This document shows, one piece after another, positions 16,971 through 25,118 of a stretch of 37,559 bases of DNA. A program made the translations under genes and the position numbers. The notes under the pieces are model-generated. The model did no database searches. It was given only the letters and a program-made list of their open reading frames with translations, and was not told the origin of the DNA. Each line of letters opens with the position of its first letter. The stretch's first letter is position 1. This DNA comes from JBASEY01 sp049652745 (GTDB lineage: Bacteria; CSSED10-310): contig JBASEY010000062.1 of assembly GCA_049652745.1 (NCBI GenBank), positions 1 to 37,559 of the forward strand, given 5' to 3'.

Positions 16971-18257
16971 ATGTTCAATTCTCGCCGTATCCTCACGTTT
17001 TGTATGATGGTTTTGGTTCTTTTTTCTTTTGTTGCATGTGAGAATACTGAAACTCTTCGAAGAGGCGTCAGCCTGGATGCGTCCGGGAGCTACAAAGATG
17101 CCATCGATCAATTCAAAAGTTTTCTCAGCACGTATCCTGAATCCAAAAGACGGCCTCAAGTTGAGGAGGCTATTGCCGAGTCCTATTTTAAATGGGCCGA
17201 AAGCGAAAAGCACTTGAAGCGGTGGGAATCCGGTATTGAGTTACTTCAAACGGTTTTGGACGACTACCATGAAACACGCGTTGTCGATCAGGTCGAAACA
17301 ACGCTTCCCGAATATCTGCTGGAGTGGTCCAATCTTTTAGCCAATGATGGTAATTTCCTCGAAGCGCTGACGACCTTGACCCGTCTGATCCGCCATTTCC
17401 CTGCTTCCGGATTCGCCGAACGGGGCCGGGAGCTTCGATCTCAAATAGGCGTCATCGCTTTTAGCTCCAACGAAAACATCTATGTCATGAATGCCGATGG
17501 AACCCGCTTGAGAAAGATTGCCGAGAAGGCGATTTCACCAGCGGTTTCTCCGGATGGAACCCGCATTGCCTACATCGAACTTTCTCAATCCGGACAACGC
17601 CAGGGTTATTTGAGCGTTGCCAATATCGACGGTAGAAAAGCACAGCGACTGACGGACAAACCAACGGCTCTGGACCCTGTGTTCTCACCGGACGGCACTT
17701 TGATCTGGTTTTCTCGAACCGATTCATTTCAAAGCGTGACCCTTGCCGGCGCACCTATGCACGCTCATTTCGGAATCCACGATTTCGATACAATAGGAAG
17801 CTTCAACCCTTCAGGTACAGACCTGGTCACATATTTAAAACGACCGAAAGGCAACACTTCTCGGCTCTGCACCACCAGCACTTTCGAAGAATATTTGGAG
17901 CTGTTCACGACGACGAACGACCCCATCCGCGGCGCCGTCTGGTCAAAAGACAATCAGCGGATCGTGTTTGTGACCCCGAAAGGTATTCAGTCGATATCAC
18001 CGCAAGGCGGCCCGATCACCGACCTTCTGATCAGTGCAGATTATGACAATATCGATATTCGAGACGTCGATGTTTCACCGAACGGCGCGAATATCCTGTT
18101 TGTCGGGAAAAAAGCCGGTGAGGATCACTACAAACTGTATTATATGACGCTCGCCCGCGAAATTGCCGAGTTTCCGTTTCTGGAGACGGAAGACCATCAG
18201 AAACCCTATCCGGACGGCGATTCAATTTCCTGGGGGTATGGCTTCCTTCGTTATTGA
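16971..18257 (+). CDS. Lipoprotein with TPR repeats and a TolB-like beta-propeller
   Basis: ATG 16971 is preferred over an upstream ATG at 16866 because GAAAGGGGAAC precedes it and a lipoprotein signal follows: hydrophobic VLVLFSFVAC, with Cys23 the lipidation site. Residues about 30-160 form TPR-like helices (YKDAIDQFKSFLSTYPESKR), like BamD/YbgF-type outer membrane factors. From about 175 to the end there are PD40/WD40-like repeats (IYVMNADGTRLRKI, then AISPAVSPDGTRIAYI, then DPVFSPDGTLIWFSR), like TolB. The 428-aa protein is probably a periplasm-facing scaffold. Its partner is unknown. Confidence 0.82.
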   Translation: MFNSRRILTFCMMVLVLFSFVACENTETLRRGVSLDASGSYKDAIDQFKSFLSTYPESKRRPQVEEAIAESYFKWAESEKHLKRWESGIELLQTVLDDYHETRVVDQVETTLPEYLLEWSNLLANDGNFLEALTTLTRLIRHFPASGFAERGRELRSQIGVIAFSSNENIYVMNADGTRLRKIAEKAISPAVSPDGTRIAYIELSQSGQRQGYLSVANIDGRKAQRLTDKPTALDPVFSPDGTLIWFSRTDSFQSVTLAGAPMHAHFGIHDFDTIGSFNPSGTDLVTYLKRPKGNTSRLCTTSTFEEYLELFTTTNDPIRGAVWSKDNQRIVFVTPKGIQSISPQGGPITDLLISADYDNIDIRDVDVSPNGANILFVGKKAGEDHYKLYYMTLAREIAEFPFLETEDHQKPYPDGDSISWGYGFLRY

Positions 18258-18398
18258 TACGTTTTTAGCTTGTAATCTATCATTGCAGCCGTAAAGAGCT
18301 GTTATCGAGTTCACGCATATCGAAGCAAATAGCTCTGTGAACAAAGCTGAATGCCGCCTGAATGGCTAGACAATATAAATCGATGGAAAAACAACACC

Positions 18399-18423
18399 GA
18401 TCAAGCCGCTCTGCCGCTTGATC
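18399..18423. terminator. Hairpin between the TPR lipoprotein gene and rnpB
   Basis: GATCAAGC (18399-18406) and GCTTGATC (18416-18423) form an 8-bp stem with a 9-nt loop between two genes that converge. A short T-rich stretch (GTTGTTTTT) follows only on the minus strand. It may end rnpB readthrough or act for both genes; it is not a textbook terminator. Confidence 0.35.
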
Positions 18424-18521
18424 AATTTGATTTGTGGGACCAAGACCGAAATCGATTTCAATATATTTTCCATGTTTGAGATTCTCTGGAATGTATCAGA
18501 GTGTTTCAATGTCAAAAAAAA

Positions 18522-18899
18522 GGAGCCGGCCTGTAAGCCGGGTTCTGTTCCTATCCGGTATATACCGGACAAGCGGCGACCATTTATCTGGGATGTACGT
18601 TACCGGACACCTCTAGCAACCTACCCGGAAGCATGGAGCGGGCCGCTCTCGAGCGCTTCCCTATTTGGTCTTGCTCCGAATGGGGTTTGCCAAGCCGGCT
18701 CGGTTACCCGAACCGCCGGTGAGCTCTTACCTCACCCTTTCACCCTTGCCTGTGCTCCGCCAAGCAGAGCCATCGGCGGTCTGCTCTCTGTTGCACTTTC
18801 CGTAGGATCACTCCCCCCGGGTGTTACCCGGCATTCCGCCCTATGGAGCCCGGACTTTCCTCCCGCCTTCAACAGGCAGGCGGCCGCCCGGCCGACTCC
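18522..18899 (-). ncRNA. rnpB: RNase P RNA, bacterial type A
   Basis: Read on the minus strand, this region has the universal blocks GAGGAAAGTCCGGGCTCC near the 5' end, GGCAAGGGTGAAAGGGTGAG and GTAAGAGCTCACC in the middle, and ACAGAACCCGGCTTAC near the 3' end. The 5' GGAGTCGGCC pairs along its whole length (one G-U) with the 3' GGCCGGCTCC, giving helix P1 and fixing the ends. The length, about 378 nt, is normal for type A. Eight U residues follow the 3' stem (18514-18521), a likely termination site. It is the catalytic RNA that removes the 5' leader of pre-tRNA. Confidence 0.96.
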
Positions 18900-18953
18900 T
18901 GCTATCAATCTTAATGAATTTGATGGAATTATGCGAGACTTATCACTGGAGTG

Positions 18954-18983
18954 TTGTTACAAGACATGAAATCCTGTTAATAT
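18954..18983 (+). promoter_or_regulatory. Weak promoter-like pair before the beta-barrel gene
   Basis: TTGTTA (18954-18959) and TAATAT (18978-18983) are 18 nt apart in the gap between the divergent rnpB and the beta-barrel gene. The match to consensus is partial. Confidence 0.3.
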
Positions 18984-19025
18984 AGGGCGGCGATTGGACG
19001 TTCTAATTTACGAAGGAGACCGTGA

Positions 19026-19607
19026 ATGAAGCAGATATACAATGTGATAGGATTGATTTTTTGTATTGTACTTGTAATCGGCACAACACAAGTCGACGCT
19101 CAGGAATCGGAATTGATGGGTGACTTGATGTTTCATGGCGTTTTTCCAACCGGTGAACTGGACACCCGATTCGAAGATACTGTCGGAATAGGAGTCGGAT
19201 TGACTTATAAATACAACCGGTATGCCGGCGTCAATACATCGATGAATTACCTGTCTTTTTATAGAGCTCATGGCCTTGGAAATCTGGCGATATGGCACTG
19301 GAATTTGAACGGAAGACTTGAACTCCCCATTATCGATAATTTGAGCGTATATGCCATGGGCGGTCTGGGGTTGTATATATGGAACACCAATCGGGCCTGG
19401 TGGACGGATTATCAATCGAAAGACGGAGCCAATTTGGGCATGAATTACGGCGGAGGCATCAGCTATCGCATCGGCCAAAAAATGGAAGCCGGCCTGCAGT
19501 TCAATCGGCATTCTCTTGAATTGAAAGACCATAAAAGCGACGTCCAATGGAATGAATTTTCGATCGGCATGCGGTTTTTACTGGATTCTAAGTTTCTTGC
19601 ACATTGA
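19026..19607 (+). CDS. Outer-membrane beta-barrel protein
   Basis: The 193-aa product starts with a signal peptide (cleavage probably after VDA, residue 25). The remainder alternates polar and hydrophobic residues in short strands typical of 8-stranded OmpA/OmpX/OmpW-like barrels: VGIGVGLTYKYNRYAGVNTS, LSVYAMGGLGLYIW, GGGISYRIGQKMEAGLQFNR, and a last strand ending EFSIGMRFLL. GAAGGAGAC precedes the ATG. It supports a diderm cell envelope. The exact family and ligand are not recognised. Confidence 0.75.
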   Translation: MKQIYNVIGLIFCIVLVIGTTQVDAQESELMGDLMFHGVFPTGELDTRFEDTVGIGVGLTYKYNRYAGVNTSMNYLSFYRAHGLGNLAIWHWNLNGRLELPIIDNLSVYAMGGLGLYIWNTNRAWWTDYQSKDGANLGMNYGGGISYRIGQKMEAGLQFNRHSLELKDHKSDVQWNEFSIGMRFLLDSKFLAH

Positions 19608-19707
19608 CCATACATACGAACTGCAGAAAAACCAAGATTCAAATGCTAAAAACCAATTATACAGTCAGTACAGCGTATCGATGCGAACATAATGGGGGAA
19701 GACTCCC

Positions 19708-20595
19708 ATGATTTGGACAATTATCAAAGCGCTGATTGAAACCATGCGCCCCAGACAGTGGATCAAGAATCTGCTGGTGTTTGCCGGCATCCTATTTTCC
19801 CTGAAACTGTTCGAGCCGAAATCAATTCTTCGATCAACAGCGGCTTTCTTTATTTTCTGCATTGTCTCCGGCGCCGTATACATCATGAACGACCTGGTCG
19901 ATTACAAACGTGACCTGGCTCACCCGGAAAAGCGAAACCGCCCCATTGCGTCAGGCAGGCTTCCACGCCGTATCGCCATTTTGGCTTTGGTCATTCTGAC
20001 AGCGCTCTCCTTCAGTCTAGGCTGGTGGCTTTCTGCACAATTCGCTCTGGCGACATTCGTCTATTTCGTCATGAATATCGCCTATTCATTCAAATTGAAA
20101 AATATCGTCATCATCGATGTCATGACTATTGCCATCGGTTTCGTGCTGCGCGCAGTAGCCGGCGCCGTCGTGATATCCGTCTCCTTTTCCCATTGGCTGT
20201 TGATGTGCACCATGCTGCTGGCCTTGTTTCTGGCTATCTGCAAACGTCGCCACGAACTTTACCTGATCAGCGACAAAGCCGCCAATCACCGCGTCGTGCT
20301 GGAACATTATTCTCTCGCACTGATCGACCAGATGACCGCTATAGTCACGGCAAGCGCCCTGGTCGCGTACGCCCTTTATACCATCTCACCCGAAGTGATC
20401 GACAAATTCAAAACCAACAAGCTGATATACACCTTCCCGTTTGTTCTGTTCGCTATTTTTCGATATCTCTATCTTGTCATGACCAGGAACCAGGGAGGCA
20501 GTCCGGAAAAGGTTTTCCTTCAGGACAAAGCCATGATCATCGACCTGTTCCTGTGGGTGCTTGCAGTCCTGGGCATTCTCTATTTCAAAATATAA
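19708..20595 (+). CDS. UbiA-family prenyltransferase, DPPR-synthase-like
   Basis: The 295-aa integral membrane protein opens with MRPRQWIKNLLVFAG, and has the first Asp motif NDLVDYKRDLAHPEKRNRPI and the second conserved block ICKRRHEL. This combination is that of decaprenyl-phosphate phosphoribosyltransferase (5-phosphoribosyl-1-pyrophosphate plus polyprenyl phosphate), rather than quinone-making UbiA. Eight or nine hydrophobic segments are visible. In actinobacteria the product feeds arabinan synthesis; outside them its role is open. It fits with the nearby GT-C enzymes, which use polyprenyl-linked sugars. Confidence 0.85.
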   Translation: MIWTIIKALIETMRPRQWIKNLLVFAGILFSLKLFEPKSILRSTAAFFIFCIVSGAVYIMNDLVDYKRDLAHPEKRNRPIASGRLPRRIAILALVILTALSFSLGWWLSAQFALATFVYFVMNIAYSFKLKNIVIIDVMTIAIGFVLRAVAGAVVISVSFSHWLLMCTMLLALFLAICKRRHELYLISDKAANHRVVLEHYSLALIDQMTAIVTASALVAYALYTISPEVIDKFKTNKLIYTFPFVLFAIFRYLYLVMTRNQGGSPEKVFLQDKAMIIDLFLWVLAVLGILYFKI

Positions 20596-20646
20596 TCAGA
20601 CTGATCGATCGCATTTTTTCAACACTGAACCCGCCGTCTTTTTTTA

Positions 20647-20690
20647 TTGATTTTCGCCTTTATTTCGCCTATATATACTCTACAGGAGGT
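20647..20690 (+). promoter_or_regulatory. Possible promoter and strong RBS before the dnaE2-like gene
   Basis: TTGATT (20647-20652) and TATATA (20670-20675) are 17 nt apart, followed by a complete AGGAGGT (20684-20690) placed 7 nt before a GTG. Two TTCGCCT copies lie between the hexamers. I do not see a recognisable LexA box, but these differ between phyla. Confidence 0.4.
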
Positions 20691-20697
20691 GTGCACA

Positions 20698-23600
20698 GTG
20701 AACACGTCTGATTTCGTCCATTTGAATGTGCACAGTTGTTTTTCGATGCTGGACGGCGCATCGTCGGTTGAATCTCTGGTATCGGCGGCGGCCGCGGCGG
20801 GGATGTCGGCTTTGGCGGTAACGGACACGGATGGGTTGTATGGCGTCGTGCCTTTCACCCAGGCATGTCGAGCGCATGGTATTCGACCGATTTACGGGGT
20901 GGAGCTGTCGGCTCCGTTTCAGGGTTCCGCCGCTGACAAAAAGCTGTATTTCGACGGCCGCTCATTGCGCCGCGCAACCCTTCTGGCACGGGATGAAACC
21001 GGTTACAGCGCGATATGTCGCATTGTGACTCAGCGGCATTTGCAGGAAACATTCGACTGGGAGGCTTCAGTTGCATCGCTGCCGGAATCGGTATTCGTTT
21101 TGACGGCGGATGAAGCGCTGTTGCGAAAGCGTGCTGCAGATCGACGCTTGAGTTCGGCGACCCGGGTCGAGTTGCGTCATTTCGGTGGTCCGGCGTCTGT
21201 CGAACGGCGTCGGGCTTTGCTGTCGTTGGCGGATCAGCTTCGCTTGCGGGCGGTTGCGACCAATGGTGTTCGCTTTTGTGATCCGTCCGAATACCCGGTT
21301 CATCGCATTCTTTGTGCGCTTCGTATGAACGCCACGATCGGTACGACACCGCCGCATGCGGTCATGCCGCCGGCGGCATGCTTGGCGACTCCTGCCGAGA
21401 TGTCGGATCGCTTCAGCGCCTATCCTGAACCCGTGCACGAAACCGTGCGCATCGCTCGCGAATGCGGCATGGCGCTCGATCTGACACGCCGTCGGCTGCC
21501 GAAATTTCCGGTTCCGGGCGGCGGCGATGCCTATCGTTACCTTCGAGGTTTGGCGCTTCAGGGTCTGTCGGAGCGTTATTCATCCGAAGCCGCCGCCGGG
21601 GCCGCCCGTGAAATTTTGGAGCGGGAACTGGCGGTGATTCAGGCCATGCATCTGGCTGATTATTTTCTGATCTGCCACGATATTATCCGTTTTGCCCGCT
21701 CAAAAGGCTATCCATGCTTGGGCAGAGGTTCCGCCGCCAACTCGATTGTATCGTTCTGCCTGTATATCACGCATGTCGATCCGATTGCGCACAACCTGTT
21801 TTTTGAGCGGTTTCTGAACGATCAGCGCACATCGCTGCCGGATTTTGATCTGGATTTCGGCACACAAGACCGCGAACATATTCTGGATTACATTTTTTCG
21901 TTTTACGGTCGGGATCGAGTGGCCATGATTGGCACGCACATGACGTTCCAGGTGCGGAGCGCTTTTCGGGAAGTCGCCGTCGCACAGGGTATGGCCAAAG
22001 GCGAGATCGATGATTTCGTCAAGCGTCTCCCCTTTTATTCTTCAACGGAAAATTTGGCGGAAAAACTGGCTTCCTCCCCTGAAACACGCGGGCTGCCTCT
22101 TCAGTCGGAACCGTTTGCGTCTTTGTACCGCATAGCCAAGCACATCGGTGGTTTTCCGCGCCATGTCGGCACTCATCCCTGCGGTCTGGTCATCACACCT
22201 TCCCCGCTGGACAATTTTATGCCGCTGGAACTGGGGGAAAAGGGGTTGGCGGTCACGCAATGGACGATGGGGCCGGTGGAAGATGCCGGGCTTTTGAAAA
22301 TCGATATTTTGGGGCAGAAAGGTTTGGAGGTCATTTCTTACACGGTCAAAGCGGTTCGCCGGCAGGGTGGCGCCGTCCCGTCGGATCCGCGTCGATTTTT
22401 GAGTGATTCACGCACTCGCGAATGGCTTCGGACAGGACGCACGATCGGTTGTTTTTATATCGAGAGTCCAGCCATGATCAATTTGATACGGCAGGCGAAT
22501 TGCGATGATTTCGAGTGTTTGACGGCGTTGTCGTCAATTATTCGCCCCGGAGTTTCCAATTACGGCGGTAAAAACACCTATCTCAAACGCCATCTCAAGC
22601 TGGAGCCGGACGCCGTGCTGCATCCGACGTTGAAGCCGATTCTTCAGGATACGCACGGCTGTTTGATTTACCAGGAACAGGTGATCCGCATAGCGTCGGA
22701 GCTGGCTGGGTTGTCTCTGGGTGAGGCGGACGACCTGCGGCGGTTGATGTCTTTCAAAAAAAACAAAAAACGTTTGGCGGATTATCGTGACCGTTTTTTT
22801 GCCGGCTGTCGAGCCAAAGGAATACCGGAAGCGATCATCGACGAGATTTATCGTCAGGTAGATTCTTTTGCGGGATATGCGTTTTGCAAGGCTCATTCCG
22901 CTTCGTTCGCTTTGGAATCGTTTGAAAGCATGTTTTACAAAGCTCATTATCCTGCGGAATTCATGGCGGCGGTCTTATCCGGCGGAGGCGGCTATTACGG
23001 CGCTCTGGAATACCTGGAAGAAGCGCGTCGGCTGGGGCTGGCGATTCATCCTCCTTGTGTAAACGGAAGCGATATTCGGTTCACTGGGGGCGGCGACCAA
23101 TTGCGAGTGGGTCTGATGCAGGTCAAAAACCTGAGCGATGCCGCAGCGAAAAAAATCGTGGCTTCCCGGCGTGCGCATGGGCCGTATAGCGATCTTCCCG
23201 ATTTGTTACAGCGTGTTCCTGAGCTGAAAATCGATGAGGCTCGCAACTTGGCGCGTTGCGGCGCTATGCGCTCACTTGGACGGACGATACCGGAAATATT
23301 GTGGGGAGTGGAAATTTTTTTCAAAGCGGAAAAATCCGATAAACGACAGTTCGACATTCGGTATCTACAGGAATTATGGGATTCCGTTCCGCGTTTTCCT
23401 GATCCGCCGATGGAAAAACGTCTGCTATGGGAGTTGGAAATTCTGGGGATGACGCCATCGGCTCACCCGTTGAAAGTGTTTCACCACGAAATTTCCCGAG
23501 TCAGGCGATTGCGGCCTGTCATCCGATCGGTGGACATGAATGCGCGGCGAGGTCGCGAAACCTACATGCTGGGTTGGAGGGTGATCGGGAAAAGAACCCG

Positions 23601-23901
23601 CACGAAAACGTCCGGGGAGGCGATGGCTTTCATCACGTTTTCCGATGAGTGGGGCCGTTTCGAAGCGACGCTTTTTCCCAAATCGTTTGAGAGAAACGCA
23701 TTGGAGCTGAAAAAAGGTTATGGTCCTTTCTTGTTGAAAGGGCATATTGACGTGGAATTTGGTGTTCCGACATTGATTGCAGAGCATGTGAAATTGATGA
23801 CGCAGATACAGCCGGTCGTTCGATCGACATATGGTTCTGTCAGACAAACGCAGAGCTCTGCTGCTTCCGAGGCAAGAAAACAGATTTATTCGATGTCCTG
23901 A
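20698..23901 (+). CDS. dnaE2: Error-prone DNA polymerase III alpha subunit, DnaE2-like
   Basis: GTG 20698 is chosen for its perfect AGGAGGT and because the protein then begins MNTSDFVHLNVHSCFSMLDG, as in C-family polymerases. The product is 1067 aa, the length of DnaE2 rather than DnaE1. The N-terminal PHP domain is degraded: the HxH motif reads NVH and the usual TDHG reads TDTDG, so proofreading is unlikely. The polymerase acidic residues are present: PDFDLDF (Asp384, Asp386) and KIDILG (Asp536). A C-terminal OB-fold (AFITFSDEWGRFEATLFP) follows the helix-hairpin-helix region. Such enzymes do translesion synthesis, usually with ImuA/ImuB, which are not adjacent here. DnaE1-type replication is less likely. 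Confidence 0.88.
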   Translation: MNTSDFVHLNVHSCFSMLDGASSVESLVSAAAAAGMSALAVTDTDGLYGVVPFTQACRAHGIRPIYGVELSAPFQGSAADKKLYFDGRSLRRATLLARDETGYSAICRIVTQRHLQETFDWEASVASLPESVFVLTADEALLRKRAADRRLSSATRVELRHFGGPASVERRRALLSLADQLRLRAVATNGVRFCDPSEYPVHRILCALRMNATIGTTPPHAVMPPAACLATPAEMSDRFSAYPEPVHETVRIARECGMALDLTRRRLPKFPVPGGGDAYRYLRGLALQGLSERYSSEAAAGAAREILERELAVIQAMHLADYFLICHDIIRFARSKGYPCLGRGSAANSIVSFCLYITHVDPIAHNLFFERFLNDQRTSLPDFDLDFGTQDREHILDYIFSFYGRDRVAMIGTHMTFQVRSAFREVAVAQGMAKGEIDDFVKRLPFYSSTENLAEKLASSPETRGLPLQSEPFASLYRIAKHIGGFPRHVGTHPCGLVITPSPLDNFMPLELGEKGLAVTQWTMGPVEDAGLLKIDILGQKGLEVISYTVKAVRRQGGAVPSDPRRFLSDSRTREWLRTGRTIGCFYIESPAMINLIRQANCDDFECLTALSSIIRPGVSNYGGKNTYLKRHLKLEPDAVLHPTLKPILQDTHGCLIYQEQVIRIASELAGLSLGEADDLRRLMSFKKNKKRLADYRDRFFAGCRAKGIPEAIIDEIYRQVDSFAGYAFCKAHSASFALESFESMFYKAHYPAEFMAAVLSGGGGYYGALEYLEEARRLGLAIHPPCVNGSDIRFTGGGDQLRVGLMQVKNLSDAAAKKIVASRRAHGPYSDLPDLLQRVPELKIDEARNLARCGAMRSLGRTIPEILWGVEIFFKAEKSDKRQFDIRYLQELWDSVPRFPDPPMEKRLLWELEILGMTPSAHPLKVFHHEISRVRRLRPVIRSVDMNARRGRETYMLGWRVIGKRTRTKTSGEAMAFITFSDEWGRFEATLFPKSFERNALELKKGYGPFLLKGHIDVEFGVPTLIAEHVKLMTQIQPVVRSTYGSVRQTQSSAASEARKQIYSMS

Positions 23902-24971
23902 ATCGTTCGCTTACAGCGCAGAATTGTCAGACTGCATTCCGCCATAATCCGAAGTTTGTCGAATGTGTTGACTTCTTCCCTCAGATTGAAGGCCAAGTCG
24001 GCGCCGCCCATCGCTATGCCTGTCAAGCGCTTGCTGATATGGATGGGAACCAGAACAAATGCCTGTAAATCCTCCATTTTCAACATTTTTGCCGCCCAGG
24101 GTATTTCGCCTGAAATGGATTCAAGATCGACAAATTCTGTCTTGGGCTTTGTTAAATAATGAGACCAAAACACTGATTTCTGAAGCCTGTTGCGTAAAGG
24201 AAGCCCGGCTTTTCCACGTCGAAAATCGGTTATATCGCTCCAGAAATAATTTTTTTCTCCGTCAAGAATCATGAAAACCACTCTATCACAAAGCTGTTCC
24301 ATTAAATTCAGCAAATAATTGATGATTTCTCTTGCACCCAGAGCCTCCACAAAAAGGGATTTTGTATGCTCCCCAAGGATATTGATGCGATCGAACAAGG
24401 CGAACTGGCCGGAATCATCCAGAGCGACTAGGGTCTTGTCGGAATCGAGGTCTTCTTGTTCAGGTTTAAGATGATCATCGAACATCATCATATCCCGCAT
24501 CATCGAAGCTGCAATCGATGCCTCCGCTCTGGTAGTGGACTGGAGTGCGATCTGATAGTATTTGTTCAAAGCTCGATATAAAACTGATTCCATACAGATA
24601 TAGGGCCGAATGATATAGTTTGTTTTATGAGATAATTCGTCCACCATTTCAATATTGCCGGCATCTAACATAGCGACATGCAGGCGTTTGCCCAGTAATT
24701 TAAATGGTACGGCTCGGTAGGATCTGGCAATTTCCGCAGATATGGTCTGAATGACGTCCCCGGGAATATTGTCCAGGTCCGTCGGCATCGCTGCAGAGAC
24801 TGCCTGCTGCATTCCAAGTATTTGACATATTTGAGCTTCGTCAACCAGCATCATCTGCACCAGATGTTCGCCGAGTCTGCCGCCGGACAAGCTTTGACGG
24901 CGCAGGGCATTTTCTAGTTGATCGGAAGTCAGCAACCCCTTCTCAAGAAGTATTTCACCCAGCTTTTTCAT
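23886..24971 (-). CDS. MshEN (GspE/PilB N-terminal) domain protein
   Basis: ATG 24971 is preferred to an ATG 18 nt upstream because GGAGG lies just before it. The 361-aa product begins KKLGEILLEKGLLTSDQLEN and continues GRLGEHLVQMMLVDEAQI, the MshEN/GSPII_E_N fold that opens type II secretion and pilus ATPases and in some members binds c-di-GMP. No ATPase domain follows. Residues from about 190 form an unrecognised alpha/beta region, perhaps GAF-like (VFMILDGEKNYFW, FVLVPIHISKRLTGIAMGG). It may be a stand-alone c-di-GMP or type IV pilus regulator. Its 3' end overlaps that of the polymerase gene by 16 nt. Confidence 0.7.
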   Translation of the reverse strand: MKKLGEILLEKGLLTSDQLENALRRQSLSGGRLGEHLVQMMLVDEAQICQILGMQQAVSAAMPTDLDNIPGDVIQTISAEIARSYRAVPFKLLGKRLHVAMLDAGNIEMVDELSHKTNYIIRPYICMESVLYRALNKYYQIALQSTTRAEASIAASMMRDMMMFDDHLKPEQEDLDSDKTLVALDDSGQFALFDRINILGEHTKSLFVEALGAREIINYLLNLMEQLCDRVVFMILDGEKNYFWSDITDFRRGKAGLPLRNRLQKSVFWSHYLTKPKTEFVDLESISGEIPWAAKMLKMEDLQAFVLVPIHISKRLTGIAMGGADLAFNLREEVNTFDKLRIMAECSLTILRCKRTIQDIE

Positions 24972-25118
24972 ATTTATCGCCTCCGTCAATTTATGCTTAT
25001 TATAATTAGTAGAAAAACTCTTGGCAAATATCTAGGCAAAAACCTCGATACTTCATTTTTTCTCTCTCTTCCGATACACTTTGAAATCCTGACGATTTGT
25101 CTGGGAGGAAATCATCAC

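Noticed and set aside
18418..18969. Open frame of 183 codons on the plus strand
   Set aside because: It is antisense to rnpB, whose conserved blocks and P1 helix are clear; the frame is a by-product of that RNA.
20025..20711. 228-codon frame overlapping the prenyltransferase gene
   Set aside because: Lies out of frame inside a clear UbiA-family gene and runs past it without homologous motifs.
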